Positions 24,816 through 33,824 are shown, counted from the first letter of the stretch. The stretch: DNA of 42,744 bases from WVZH01 sp034430425 (GCA_034430425.1 DAOUEK010000010.1:1-42744), one strand, 5' to 3'. Numbers and translations: made by a program. Notes: generated from the letters alone by a model not told the origin.

Positions 24816-25901
24816 TTATTCAACACCATTGTGGTATGAATTGAGCAATGCAGTCACACTCGTATCCCAACGATGCCATCCGCTGAAACTTTTCTTCAGA
24901 ATTTCCAAACCTTCCCCAATCGGTTCCAGGCCTATTGCCTGCATATCTGCATCGATCATGATGCGCGCCAGATCCTTGTAGGTGATCTTCGGGTTCCAAT
25001 CCAGGATCTTTCGTGCTTTCGCAGCGTCAGCTTGCAGGTAATCGACCTCGGCTGGTCGGTAGTATCGAGGATCGATATCGACGTATTCCTTCCAATCCAA
25101 ATCGACGTATGAAAAAGCCTCTTCCACAAACTCCCGCATGGTTGGCGCTACACCTGTACCGATGACGTAATCATCCGGCGCATCCTGCTGCAGCATATGC
25201 CACATCATTTCCACATACTCCGGTGCATAACCGTAATCGCGGCGCGAATCCAGGTTGCCCAGATAGAGTTTGGACTGCTTGCCTGCCAGGATGTGCGCAA
25301 TCGCCCTGGTTACTTTACGGGTCAGGAATGTCTCGCCGCGTCGAGGGCTTTCGTGGTTGAAGAGAATGCCATTGCTCGCAAACAGCTCATAAGATTCTCG
25401 GTAGTTAACCGTGATCCAATAGGCGTATATCTTGGCAATGGCATACGGGCTGCGAGGTTGAAAAGTTGTTGTTTCGTTCTGCGGCGGTTTGGCGTTGCCA
25501 TAAATCTCGCTTGACGAGGCCTGATAAAATCGAGCCTTGATCCCACTACGGCGAATGGCATCGAGGAGCCTCACCGTTCCCAAGCCGGTCACGGAGCCTG
25601 TGTACTCCGGCATCTCGAAGCTCACTTTTACATGAGATTGAGCCCCCAGATTGTAGACTTCATCCGGCTGCACGTTGTAAATCAGATTGGTCAAAACCTC
25701 CGAGCTGACGAGATCCCCGTAATGCAGAAACATGCGCGCCTCGGGTTTATGCGGATCCTGATAGATATGATCGATGCGGCCTGTATTGAAAGTGCTCGCC
25801 TTGCGAATCATCCCATGGACTTCATAGCCTTTGCTGAGCAGGAACTCCGTCAGGTATGAGCCGTCTTGACCCGTGATCCCTGTAATCAACGCTCTCGGCA
25901 T
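24816..25901 (-). CDS. gmd: GDP-mannose 4,6-dehydratase
   Basis: 361 residues from ATG at 25901, which has GAGGAG five bases upstream; GTG at 25907 is too close to that site. Typical Gmd blocks are present: ALITGITGQDGSYL, GMIRKASTFNTGRIDH, YNLGAQSHVKVSFE, QASSSEIYG, YAIAKIYAYWITVNYRESY, LFNHESPRRGETFLTRK and SRRDYGYAPEYVEMMW. The enzyme makes GDP-4-keto-6-deoxy-D-mannose, the substrate of Fcl (21077-22063). As first gene of the long operon it sits about 105 nt downstream of the predicted transcription start. It has full family length and no missing residues were noted. Confidence 0.95.
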   Translation of the reverse strand: MPRALITGITGQDGSYLTEFLLSKGYEVHGMIRKASTFNTGRIDHIYQDPHKPEARMFLHYGDLVSSEVLTNLIYNVQPDEVYNLGAQSHVKVSFEMPEYTGSVTGLGTVRLLDAIRRSGIKARFYQASSSEIYGNAKPPQNETTTFQPRSPYAIAKIYAYWITVNYRESYELFASNGILFNHESPRRGETFLTRKVTRAIAHILAGKQSKLYLGNLDSRRDYGYAPEYVEMMWHMLQQDAPDDYVIGTGVAPTMREFVEEAFSYVDLDWKEYVDIDPRYYRPAEVDYLQADAAKARKILDWNPKITYKDLARIMIDADMQAIGLEPIGEGLEILKKSFSGWHRWDTSVTALLNSYHNGVE

Positions 25902-25995
25902 GAACACTCCTCTTCAGTTCCCAGCTGCCTTCCACTGGGTCGGTTTACATTTTTACATTCCAGCATGAACGATCAAACATGAAAGAATGGGGATT

Positions 25996-26018
25996 TATAA
26001 TTCAGAAACTGAATTATA
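25996..26018. promoter_or_regulatory. Perfect 10-bp inverted repeat over the gmd promoter, candidate operator
   Basis: TATAATTCAG (25996-26005) and its exact complement CTGAATTATA (26009-26018) flank a 3-base spacer. The right arm contains the -10 hexamer of the gmd promoter on the minus strand, so a protein bound here would block initiation. The stem is AT-rich and has no GC core, which argues against a terminator for the genes ending at 26037. The winged-helix protein encoded at 24224-24712 is the natural candidate binder. Confidence 0.6.
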
Positions 26019-26040
26019 CACATCCTAGGGATTCCGTCAA
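26013..26040 (-). promoter_or_regulatory. Promoter of the long gmd operon
   Basis: On the minus strand TTGACG (26040-26035) and a perfect TATAAT (26018-26013) are 16 bases apart. Transcription would start near 26006, leaving a leader of about 105 nt before gmd. The -35 box overlaps the last codon and stop of the GT-C gene upstream (26037), so readthrough from that operon may also occur. This is the best promoter match in the envelope locus. Confidence 0.7.
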
Positions 26041-27608
26041 GCCGAGGCACTGCGGGAACGAAAGTAGTCTCGTACAAAATGGAAAGCAACAAACAAAACG
26101 ATGAAAGCCGCCATGCTGGCGATCATATGCATCGGTGAAAAGAACGAAAGCATGCGACCGCGAAAGGCATACCACAACGTGAAAAGCGAGGTAACGCTTA
26201 AAACAAGAACGGCCATCCGCCCCATCCAAGGACCGTTCATCTCACGAGATTTAACCCATGCCCAACCGATAAGAACAGCCTGGAGAACAAGAAATGCCGT
26301 TCGATATCTGGGGTTATCCCACTGGTCGCCCGCGCCTCGATAGGAAGATATCAAAATCGTCGTCCATGAGAGAACGGATACCGCCGTGGGCAGGCTGCGC
26401 CACCCCGCATGCCGCACGGCCGCAAATGGCGCATAAATCAAAAACGGCAGCAAGGAGAACCAGCCCAGGCCTCGCAGCAAGGCGATGATCCGCCAAATCG
26501 GTGCGCCGCCGTCAATGATCGCCGCAGGCAGGAAAGGCCGGAAGATACCGTAGAAAACAAAAACCGGAAATAGTGCCCATTCCGGCAAGCTGCGTTGTAA
26601 GTGTCTTGTCCAATCCGATCCATCGATGATGCCTTGCAGCTTATCCATCGCACGTAAAGATTTGAGCCACTCGACAATCACCTGGAAACCGCTTCCACCC
26701 ACAATTCCCGACCACGATTGGATAACATACATCACGGCAAAGACAACGAACACGAGCAGGATCAATAACAACCACTTTCCCCGCAAGAATCCGAGGCGGC
26801 CATCAAAAGCCCATAACGACCCAATAATAACGATGATGAAAAATGTGTAAGGAGGTGAAATCGGCAAGATGAATAACGCACTCAACAAAATAATTAACAG
26901 TCCTACTTTCACCTGGTCTTCCCGCACCCTTGCATAACCAAATAAGGCGAAGCTGAGGGCAAAGATAATCAATGGCTCCCGCATTTGAGAGGCGCCCAGC
27001 AAGACAGCATCCGGATACAACACCAAAATCCAAATCGCCACGGTGGCCATTTTCGAACCGAAGGTGGTGTTGGCGAAACCCCATGTCGGAAAGATCGAAA
27101 GCGCCGAAAGCACGGCACACAGCAGCAAGATCAGAAATGGTCGGCGCACATCGGGAGACAAACCGCGGTAGATCAGTGCACTGAGAAACTTGAAACCGCC
27201 ATATTGGTCATCGCCGCTCGGTTTGGTAAAAGCGTCGGTGAGCGGTGCCTCCGAGCGAGCCAGTTGGAACGAGTCGACATCGCGACGATACGCATCGGCA
27301 AATACATACCCCGCATTCTGCGGCTGTTCGTCATACCCGAATTCAGGCAAGGCGTGATACAACGCCACACCGATCACCAGCCGTATGACGAGAGCAATGG
27401 CGAATGCACGCCCAACGTTGGCGGGGATTCCTTCTCGAAATACAACCCGCCCGGTACCGACGATCACGAGTGCGAGAACGCTGCATAGGATGAAGTAGGC
27501 AGACAATCCGGTAAATGAAACCCCGCGTTTATCGAGCAAGCTGAGTAACACACTCAGAAGTACGATTACGCCCAGCCAGGGAAGTGCTTTCCGAAATGTA
27601 TTGCTCAC
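26037..27608 (-). CDS. Large GT-C-type integral membrane protein
   Basis: 523 residues with about ten to twelve hydrophobic helices. The first large outer loop carries EFGYDEQPQNAGYVFADAY, RRDVDSFQLARSEAPL and DQYGGFKFLSAL, a block I recognise from Chloroflexota membrane proteins usually unnamed or called GT39-like. The Asp-Glu pair matches the loop-1 acidic residues of GT-C enzymes, so a polyprenyl-phosphate-dependent sugar transfer outside the membrane is the likely role; a Wzy-type polymerase cannot be excluded. It starts with GTG at 27608 and overlaps the upstream GT-C gene as GTGA. It is the last gene before the gmd promoter and has no clear terminator after it. Confidence 0.68.
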   Translation of the reverse strand: MSNTFRKALPWLGVIVLLSVLLSLLDKRGVSFTGLSAYFILCSVLALVIVGTGRVVFREGIPANVGRAFAIALVIRLVIGVALYHALPEFGYDEQPQNAGYVFADAYRRDVDSFQLARSEAPLTDAFTKPSGDDQYGGFKFLSALIYRGLSPDVRRPFLILLLCAVLSALSIFPTWGFANTTFGSKMATVAIWILVLYPDAVLLGASQMREPLIIFALSFALFGYARVREDQVKVGLLIILLSALFILPISPPYTFFIIVIIGSLWAFDGRLGFLRGKWLLLILLVFVVFAVMYVIQSWSGIVGGSGFQVIVEWLKSLRAMDKLQGIIDGSDWTRHLQRSLPEWALFPVFVFYGIFRPFLPAAIIDGGAPIWRIIALLRGLGWFSLLPFLIYAPFAAVRHAGWRSLPTAVSVLSWTTILISSYRGAGDQWDNPRYRTAFLVLQAVLIGWAWVKSREMNGPWMGRMAVLVLSVTSLFTLWYAFRGRMLSFFSPMHMIASMAAFIVLFVAFHFVRDYFRSRSASA

Positions 27609-28960
27609 GCAGCCTCCATAACCTTACGCTTCCGAAATCCCATCCAGAATGAGCGCACGACAACGAAAAAGACAAGCATCTGCAACGGAACGAGAAAGCG
27701 TGGATTATCGCCATGATCGACGAGCGTCTGCACGATCGAAATCAGAACGATCAGACCCGCCGCAGTGCCAGAATATAGATCGAAACTGATGCTTTGCCGC
27801 AAGCGTTTACTCAGGATCGTAAACAGCGATAGTAAAAGGAAAACAAGATTGGCGAGCACGGAAATCCCGCGCCCAAACCAGATGAAGACCTTCATTATGG
27901 AGAGCAGGAGGGATGATTGCAGCGCCTCCGCGCGCCAGTAAACCGGAGCTTTCCAAAAATTGACCCAGCCCTCGACGACGTTGGCCAGATATCGATCGGG
28001 ATGGGCACGGATCAAATCGATCGAAAGCCGGTGGAGTTCACGGCTCAGATCGTAGAAACCCAAACCGGAGGCTTCGCTCATCGCAGGGATCGCTTCCCAG
28101 ATGGCATTGGTCTGCACACCGCGCTCGGCGATCTGTACGTCCCGGAACTGAATATAGGTATCGCGAATCTCCGCCACTTCGTCCGGCAAGAATTCGAAGT
28201 ACTCACCGGTGTGTTGGACCAGGCTGTAGCCCGACATGACGGTTGGCGAGATCACGTGGTACGTATCGCGGATCCACAGCAGCCAACCGCCTTGGATCAT
28301 CAACGGGGGAAGGGAGTAGATCGCCATTCGCAAGAGACGTTCTCGCCAATGCCCGTCACCGACAAACCAAATAAAAGGCAGGAAAAAAAGCGTTATCGGG
28401 AAGAAATAAGGCCGAACCATTCCGGGGAGGCAAGCGCTTATGCCAAGCATAAACGCAGCCAAAGATCGCTTTGGGGAGGATTTCACGCATCCGAAAGCTA
28501 CAAACGAGGCAAAACAAAGGACCACAAAGAAAGCGGTTAACGTCTCGCTAAGTAAATTCGATTCGAACAGGAATTGGCCGGGGATCAAATCATAGAGACC
28601 ACCCACAAGGACGCCGAGTGCCGGGGAATCCGTCGTTCTGAAAACAATCCCAAACAAGAGTATCGAGATCACCAATCCCAAAACGAGCTGCAGAACCCAG
28701 GCGGCATGTTCATCCAATCCAGCAATTGCTAACAGTGCAGGATACCCCGGAACGCGCGTGCCGTCATAACCTTTCAGCGTCAGATTGGACAGCGGCACAG
28801 CCAGGCGCATATATGCGTTCGTGTCGGCAAATGGGATGGGCTGGTAGAAAAGAAGCAAAACCAGTCGCTGCAAGAAACCAAACAGCAGCAGCGCGCTTCC
28901 CCAACGAAATGCGTTGGAAGGCACGAAAGTACGCAGCCGAACCCCCATTCTGTGCAGCAC
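27605..28960 (-). CDS. GT-C (GT39-like) integral membrane glycosyltransferase
   Basis: 451 residues, polytopic. After the first helix comes the loop PIPFADTNAYMRLAVPL with the conserved Asp and then DGTRVPGYPALLAI, the usual GT39/ArnT opening. A soluble stretch (about 230-330, SGYSLVQHTGEYFEFLPDEV onward) interrupts the helices, and RFLVPLQMLVFFVVV closes the protein, as in other members where a P-R-F block precedes the last helix. It probably transfers a lipid-phosphate-linked sugar outside the membrane. The start is GTG at 28960, just after the GT4 stop codon; ATG at 28948 is an alternative, and neither has a good ribosome binding site. It is coupled to the next gene by a 4-bp overlap. Confidence 0.72.
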   Translation of the reverse strand: MLHRMGVRLRTFVPSNAFRWGSALLLFGFLQRLVLLLFYQPIPFADTNAYMRLAVPLSNLTLKGYDGTRVPGYPALLAIAGLDEHAAWVLQLVLGLVISILLFGIVFRTTDSPALGVLVGGLYDLIPGQFLFESNLLSETLTAFFVVLCFASFVAFGCVKSSPKRSLAAFMLGISACLPGMVRPYFFPITLFFLPFIWFVGDGHWRERLLRMAIYSLPPLMIQGGWLLWIRDTYHVISPTVMSGYSLVQHTGEYFEFLPDEVAEIRDTYIQFRDVQIAERGVQTNAIWEAIPAMSEASGLGFYDLSRELHRLSIDLIRAHPDRYLANVVEGWVNFWKAPVYWRAEALQSSLLLSIMKVFIWFGRGISVLANLVFLLLSLFTILSKRLRQSISFDLYSGTAAGLIVLISIVQTLVDHGDNPRFLVPLQMLVFFVVVRSFWMGFRKRKVMEAA

Positions 28961-28961
28961 G

Positions 28962-30092
28962 CTAAAACTCTAACCCGGCGAGAGCATTTTGCGCTCGTTG
29001 CCGCCAGGAATATTTATCTGCATCCAGGCCGGCTTGTTTGGCGAGCTTTTTTCGAAGGGCCGAATCCGATATCAATGATTGCAGGGCGTTGTGCCAGGCA
29101 TGCACATCCTCTGGAGGTACCAGAAGTGCGTTGGATTCATTGAGCACCTCGCGCAACACAGGCAAGTCGCTCGAGATAATCGCTCGTTTGGCGGCGAAAT
29201 ATTCGAACACCTTCATTGGGCTGGCGAATCGAGCGGTATCTCCTCCACTGCTGACGGAGATCCGACGCGCGTACGGCATCAGAAAGGCATCACAGGCGGC
29301 ATGAACGAGAGGCAATCGATCGTTGGGAACAAAGCCCAACAGCTGTACATTGGTAATATCCGCTTCCCAAAGCCGTTTTCGCCAGCGCTCGATTGCCACC
29401 GCCTCCCCTCCTGCCCAAATGAAGGCAATAGACGGGTTGAGGCGTGCAAGCTCAAGTAAGAGTTCGATACCCCTCCCGGGGTACAAGTGACCGGTATAAC
29501 CGACCGTAAAGGTCTCCCGCAAATTCAAAGTGCTGCGAGCTTCTTTTGAATCCGGCAGGCCCTGATAACGCTCCAGATCCACGCCCATCGGAGAGACGAC
29601 CGAAAACGGCTCATCCAGAGTCGTTCGGAATTTTTCCTCCAGGTATTTCTCCAACGCAGCAGTTATGGGCAGTAAGCGCTGCAATCCCGATCCGCGCAGC
29701 GCGCGGCGAAAAAGCTGTGGTCCCAATCTGCCCTGTGGCCGGTCATGAACTTCGAGAATCGTTGGGTAGCCAAGCATGGAAGATAAAGCCGCAGCCTGCA
29801 GCGGCCAGAGGTAATGGATATGTGCCTTCCAACGCTTCGCTGCCCGAACAGCACGAAAGCAAAAATCGTACCGGCGGCCACTCCGTAATGACCGCATCCA
29901 AACCACGTTGAATCTTTCCTTCAATCCATAATGCTGAGATAACGCCTCCCAGGATAACTCCGGGTTTCGACCCGGCAGCCACAAACAAACTTCATGATCC
30001 AATTGTGTGAACGCCTGGCAGACTTTCATCACCTGGACCGAATTTGCCGTCCGGGAAGGAACGGCAGAAGTCGCAATACAAGCAATTCGCAT
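28962..30092 (-). CDS. Family 4 glycosyltransferase (GT-B fold)
   Basis: 376 residues. It begins RIACIATSAVPSRTANSVQVMKV, the usual N-terminal strand and glycine/serine loop of GT4 enzymes. The C-terminal domain shows TVGYTGHLYPGRGIELLLELA, FIWAGGEAVAIERW, VQLLGFVPNDRLPLVHAACDAFLMPY and ASPMKVFEYFAAKRAIISSDLPVLREVL with the catalytic-site Glu. A retaining cytoplasmic transferase on the lipid-linked oligosaccharide is the expected role. ATG at 30092 has AGGA five bases upstream. It sits between the Wzx flippase and the two GT-C proteins, so this group may build and extend a Wzx-exported unit separate from the Wzm/Wzt chain. Confidence 0.85.
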   Translation of the reverse strand: MRIACIATSAVPSRTANSVQVMKVCQAFTQLDHEVCLWLPGRNPELSWEALSQHYGLKERFNVVWMRSLRSGRRYDFCFRAVRAAKRWKAHIHYLWPLQAAALSSMLGYPTILEVHDRPQGRLGPQLFRRALRGSGLQRLLPITAALEKYLEEKFRTTLDEPFSVVSPMGVDLERYQGLPDSKEARSTLNLRETFTVGYTGHLYPGRGIELLLELARLNPSIAFIWAGGEAVAIERWRKRLWEADITNVQLLGFVPNDRLPLVHAACDAFLMPYARRISVSSGGDTARFASPMKVFEYFAAKRAIISSDLPVLREVLNESNALLVPPEDVHAWHNALQSLISDSALRKKLAKQAGLDADKYSWRQRAQNALAGLEF

Positions 30093-30099
30093 ATTGATC

Positions 30100-31470
30100 C
30101 TAATCTCCCCCCACAGCTACAGGTTGGAATTCTGCCTTGTGGAGCTCTCGAATACTCTTACCGACCAGCATACCTGTTGTGATTATAAAATAACCGCTTA
30201 AGAGAACCGCCATACCGTTCGCGCCCCATAACGGTACGAGCAGGAAGGTAGCCACGATTTTAAGAATCGCTGCGATAAACTGTACCTGTGTCGGAAACTG
30301 TGGCATTCCGAGTGGCAGCAAGACCACCTGGTTCCAGAACAATATATTAACCGGGATCACACCTACCAGCAGAATGAGCAGACTTGTATACGAAGTCGGC
30401 AAGAAATCCGCGCCATAGAGACCCACAACCCAACGGCCAAAGAGTATGAGAGCGATGCTCGCCGGTACAGTATACAATGCTGCGAGAATCGTACCGCTGC
30501 GCAACAGGTAGCGTACGTTCGACCAGGCACGATCGGCTATCTCTCGCGCAACTTCACGATACGTCGTTGTGATCAAAGGCGTAACGGGCATCATCAGGAA
30601 ATTCGTTATCGCCCGGGCGATCTTATAGTAGCCAACCTGAAGTGGTGTACTGAAGGCACCGAGCCACAGAATCTCACTGTCACGAGTCAACAATTTCAAC
30701 GTCCCTGATAGATTGGTGCTTACGCCAAAACGGATGAGTTCCCGGCGATAATCCGTAAGCAGTGAAAGTGGTGCGCGCCACCACCCTGGCCCCCAATTGC
30801 GACGCGCCTGCCAAAGCGCGACCAATGAAATACTCACAGCGAGCACAACCTTACCCAGCAGATAGGCGGTCACTACTGCCTTCAGCGATTGATCGGAAAC
30901 AAATGCAAATCCGATCAATATCAATGTCAGCGCGCTTTGCCCGATCGTAATTACAGCGATTACTCGAAAACGATTATAGAACTGCAATAACCCCGTCGCA
31001 CTCTCATACATCAGATTTGCCAGCACCGACAATCCATAAAAGGCGAACAACCCCGCAAGACTCCCGTTCTTCGCAAAGAACTCGGCTCCGATCGGAGAAA
31101 GCGCGAGCACGAGTAAATATGCGATCGTCGAGCCTCCAATTTCAACCATGGCTGCGGCCTTGAACAACGCCGCGGCGTGATCATCACGTCCATCTGCTGT
31201 GAATTTTCCCAGATAATTCACGACGAGTTCCGCCATACGGGAAGAAATCAGGCGATTGATGTTACTTGAGAATTGCGTGATGATCCCCACGTATCCCGCG
31301 CCTTCGACGCCAAGCAGTCGCGCGGCAAGTATACCCTGCCCAAAACTCATCGCAGCCGAGATGGTCTGCGCGCTGAACAAATAGCCTGTATTGCGGACGA
31401 CACGTCGAAATAACGGATTGTCTATGAAGCGTGCAAACAGGGATGATATCCAATGGCGAGTAGATGGCAT
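30100..31470 (-). CDS. Wzx-type polysaccharide flippase (MOP superfamily)
   Basis: 456 residues with about twelve to fourteen hydrophobic helices. The N-terminal block VVRNTGYLFSAQTISAAMSFGQGILAARLLG matches the polysaccharide-biosynthesis-protein start of Wzx/RfbX flippases, and REVAREIADRAW between helices is also usual. It would flip an undecaprenyl-pyrophosphate-linked oligosaccharide to the outer face of the membrane. The following genes (GT4 and two GT-C proteins) are separated by only a few bases. A Wzm/Wzt ABC exporter is also encoded at 18850-21080, so two different glycans, or an O-unit plus a lipid-linked single sugar, may be exported. The Wzx call is based on topology and the N-terminal block. 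Confidence 0.85.
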   Translation of the reverse strand: MPSTRHWISSLFARFIDNPLFRRVVRNTGYLFSAQTISAAMSFGQGILAARLLGVEGAGYVGIITQFSSNINRLISSRMAELVVNYLGKFTADGRDDHAAALFKAAAMVEIGGSTIAYLLVLALSPIGAEFFAKNGSLAGLFAFYGLSVLANLMYESATGLLQFYNRFRVIAVITIGQSALTLILIGFAFVSDQSLKAVVTAYLLGKVVLAVSISLVALWQARRNWGPGWWRAPLSLLTDYRRELIRFGVSTNLSGTLKLLTRDSEILWLGAFSTPLQVGYYKIARAITNFLMMPVTPLITTTYREVAREIADRAWSNVRYLLRSGTILAALYTVPASIALILFGRWVVGLYGADFLPTSYTSLLILLVGVIPVNILFWNQVVLLPLGMPQFPTQVQFIAAILKIVATFLLVPLWGANGMAVLLSGYFIITTGMLVGKSIRELHKAEFQPVAVGGD

Positions 31471-31479
31471 TCTACGGCT

Positions 31480-32460
31480 TCAATCCGATGTATCGACTTC
31501 GCAGGCCCAAGCACGTTCAGACTGATACCAGGCCAATGCAGAATCAAGCCCTTCATCAAAGGAGACTTTCGGTTCCCAATCCAAAATCCGCTTTGCTTTT
31601 TCAACATCAGCCCAACTTTGTCGCAGGTCTGCCGGGTGTGCTTCGCGGAATTCAATGGATGCCCTGGATTCTATACGTTCTTCGATTCCCTGGATTAATT
31701 CCAGGAGACTCACCTGTTCATGGCCTCCCAGATTAAAAATCTCATAACCGACGGATTGCAGCCCCATAATCGTGCCGCGCGCAATATCATCAACGTATGT
31801 GAAACCACGCGACTGTTTTCCGTCCCCATTAACATAGACCGTTTGACCTTCGCGCATCCATTGGATAAATCGGAACATCACCATATCCGGTCGGCCTGCT
31901 GGGCCATAAACCGTAAAATAGCGAAACACCGTCACATCCAGGCCGTGCAGGGCATGGTACGCATAACAGAGCACCTCAGCGGCTTTCTTACTGGCGGCGT
32001 AGGGCTGCATTGGATTATCGGTATTCGCAGTCTCCGGGGTTGGCATGGGAGCGTCGGATCCATAGACACTTGAGGAGGAAGCCAGGACGAACTTGGGGAT
32101 GTCGTGTTGGCGAGTGAATTCCAAGAGGTTCAACGTCCCATCGAGATTGGTTCGAAAGAATTCCCAGGGATTTTCTACACTGTACCGCACTCCGGCGCGA
32201 GCAGCCAAATTGATCACTGCGTCGAAAGGTCCACCGCCATCCTCGAGAGTCCTGACCTGATCCCGATCTGCGACATCCATACGTTGAAAACTAAATTTCG
32301 GATGGTTTTCCAGCTGCGCCAATCGATATTGCTTCATACGCACATCATAGGCATCGTTCATATTGTCCAAACCATGAACGCTGTGCCCATCGTCAAGCAG
32401 CATCGCCGCCACACGGGAGGCGATAAATCCCGCCGCACCCGTGAGAAGGTAACGACCCAT
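31480..32460 (-). CDS. UDP-glucuronate 4-epimerase-like SDR
   Basis: 326 residues: cofactor motif TGAAGFIAS, LDNMNDAYDVRMKQYRL, INLAARAGVRYSVENP (the ARAGVR block is diagnostic for UDP-glucuronic acid epimerases), SSSSVYG, catalytic YAASKKAAE, FRYFTVYGPAGRPDMV and VNGDGKQSRGFTYVDD. The likely reaction is C4 epimerisation of UDP-GlcA, or of a related UDP-uronic acid, to the galacto form. The dehydrogenase gene directly upstream overlaps the start codon by one base (TAATG) and would make the substrate. If that dehydrogenase uses UDP-GlcNAc, the product here would be UDP-GalNAcA instead. Confidence 0.85.
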   Translation of the reverse strand: MGRYLLTGAAGFIASRVAAMLLDDGHSVHGLDNMNDAYDVRMKQYRLAQLENHPKFSFQRMDVADRDQVRTLEDGGGPFDAVINLAARAGVRYSVENPWEFFRTNLDGTLNLLEFTRQHDIPKFVLASSSSVYGSDAPMPTPETANTDNPMQPYAASKKAAEVLCYAYHALHGLDVTVFRYFTVYGPAGRPDMVMFRFIQWMREGQTVYVNGDGKQSRGFTYVDDIARGTIMGLQSVGYEIFNLGGHEQVSLLELIQGIEERIESRASIEFREAHPADLRQSWADVEKAKRILDWEPKVSFDEGLDSALAWYQSERAWACEVDTSD

Positions 32461-33797
32461 TACAATTTCACCACTTTTGAACCTTTCAAACCAAACCTCT
32501 CGAGCACATTGCGAGAATCGAAGATGAGTTTTGCATGCTCAAACATCGCTGCGTAATCGGTGTCGGCATGATCCGTGATGATCACCACGCAATCCGCCTG
32601 CCGGACTGCAGCGATCAGATCCGATACTGAAGTAAGACCCCAGTCTTCATGTTGGATCGATGGCACAAAAGGATCGTAATACTGCACTTGCGCGCCTTTA
32701 TCCCGCAGCAGCCCGATCACATCCAGGGCCGGGGATTCACGCATGTCAGAGACATCCGCTTTGTATGCCACACCAAGCACAAGCAAGTTCGATCCTCGTA
32801 TCGCTCTGGCTTCATCGTTCAATGCGTCTTGAATCCGCTGAACGACGTACCTCGGCATGTTTGTGTTGATCTCGCTCGCCAGGTCGATAATTCGCGCGTT
32901 GTATTTTACGCTCTTTAGTTTCCAGGATAAATACAATGGGTCGATGGGGATGCAGTGGCCGCCCAGGCCCGGGCCCGGTGTGAATTTCATGAAACCAAAA
33001 GGCTTCGTTGCTGCCGCTTTGATCACTTCCCATACATCGATCCCCAGACGGTCGCACATAAGCGCCATCTCATTCACCAGGGCAATGTTCACCGCCCGAA
33101 AGGTGTTCTCGAGCAGCTTGGCCATTTCGGCCACTTCCGTAGAACTGGCCGGCACAACCTTCTCCATCGCCTGCGCGTACATCTTCGCTGCCACCTGGGT
33201 ACACACGGGTGTTATTCCCCCGATCACCTTGGGTGTATTGAAGGTGGTCCAATCCTCTCGACCGGGATCCACACGCTCGGGAGAAAAAGCCAGGAAGATA
33301 TGTTCTCCAACGACGAGGCCATCTTTTTCCAATTCAGGGAGCACCATTTCCCGCGTCGTCCCTGGATAGGTTGTTGATTCGAGCACCACCACCATCCCCG
33401 GATGTAAATAAGGAACCAGAGACTGCGTTGCCGAAACGATATACGACAAATCCGGGTCACCCGTTTTCCGCAGCGGTGTAGGCACGCAGATGCTCACACC
33501 ATCAATATCCGCCAACGCATCGTACGTTGTGGATGCGGAGATGCGCCCCTCACCTACCAGGGCGGCGATCTTTTCACTGGGCACATCCTCGATATAACTT
33601 TCACCGCTTTGGATGGAATTCACTTTATCGCTATCCGCATCCACACCCGTTACCGAAAAGCCGGCTTCGGCGAGCACGACCATCAGTGGAAGGCCAACAT
33701 ACCCCAGACCAATAACGCCCAAATGCGCTTTACGGCTTTCTAATTTTTCCACTAGTTCCTGCGCGGCAGCCGGCAGGCTGATTTTATGATTCGACAT
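32460..33797 (-). CDS. Nucleotide-sugar 6-dehydrogenase (WbpA/UDP-GlcNAc dehydrogenase type)
   Basis: 445 residues from ATG at 33797 (GAGG four bases upstream; GTG at 33806 is an alternative). The NAD domain starts HLGVIGLGYVGLPLMVVLAEAGF. Further blocks are VPTPLRKTGDPDLSYI, FSPERVDPG, TKPFGFMKFTPGPGLGGHC with the catalytic Cys at about 282, and VLGVAYKADVSDMRESPA. The PFGFMKFTPGPG wording is characteristic of the WbpA-like group, which oxidises UDP-GlcNAc to UDP-GlcNAcA, rather than of UDP-glucose dehydrogenases, but I cannot exclude UDP-glucose. It is 27 bp downstream of the uracil-DNA glycosylase gene and feeds the epimerase that follows. Confidence 0.88.
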   Translation of the reverse strand: MSNHKISLPAAAQELVEKLESRKAHLGVIGLGYVGLPLMVVLAEAGFSVTGVDADSDKVNSIQSGESYIEDVPSEKIAALVGEGRISASTTYDALADIDGVSICVPTPLRKTGDPDLSYIVSATQSLVPYLHPGMVVVLESTTYPGTTREMVLPELEKDGLVVGEHIFLAFSPERVDPGREDWTTFNTPKVIGGITPVCTQVAAKMYAQAMEKVVPASSTEVAEMAKLLENTFRAVNIALVNEMALMCDRLGIDVWEVIKAAATKPFGFMKFTPGPGLGGHCIPIDPLYLSWKLKSVKYNARIIDLASEINTNMPRYVVQRIQDALNDEARAIRGSNLLVLGVAYKADVSDMRESPALDVIGLLRDKGAQVQYYDPFVPSIQHEDWGLTSVSDLIAAVRQADCVVIITDHADTDYAAMFEHAKLIFDSRNVLERFGLKGSKVVKL

Positions 33798-33824
33798 AAG
33801 CCTCACGAACTCCCATAATGGGTT

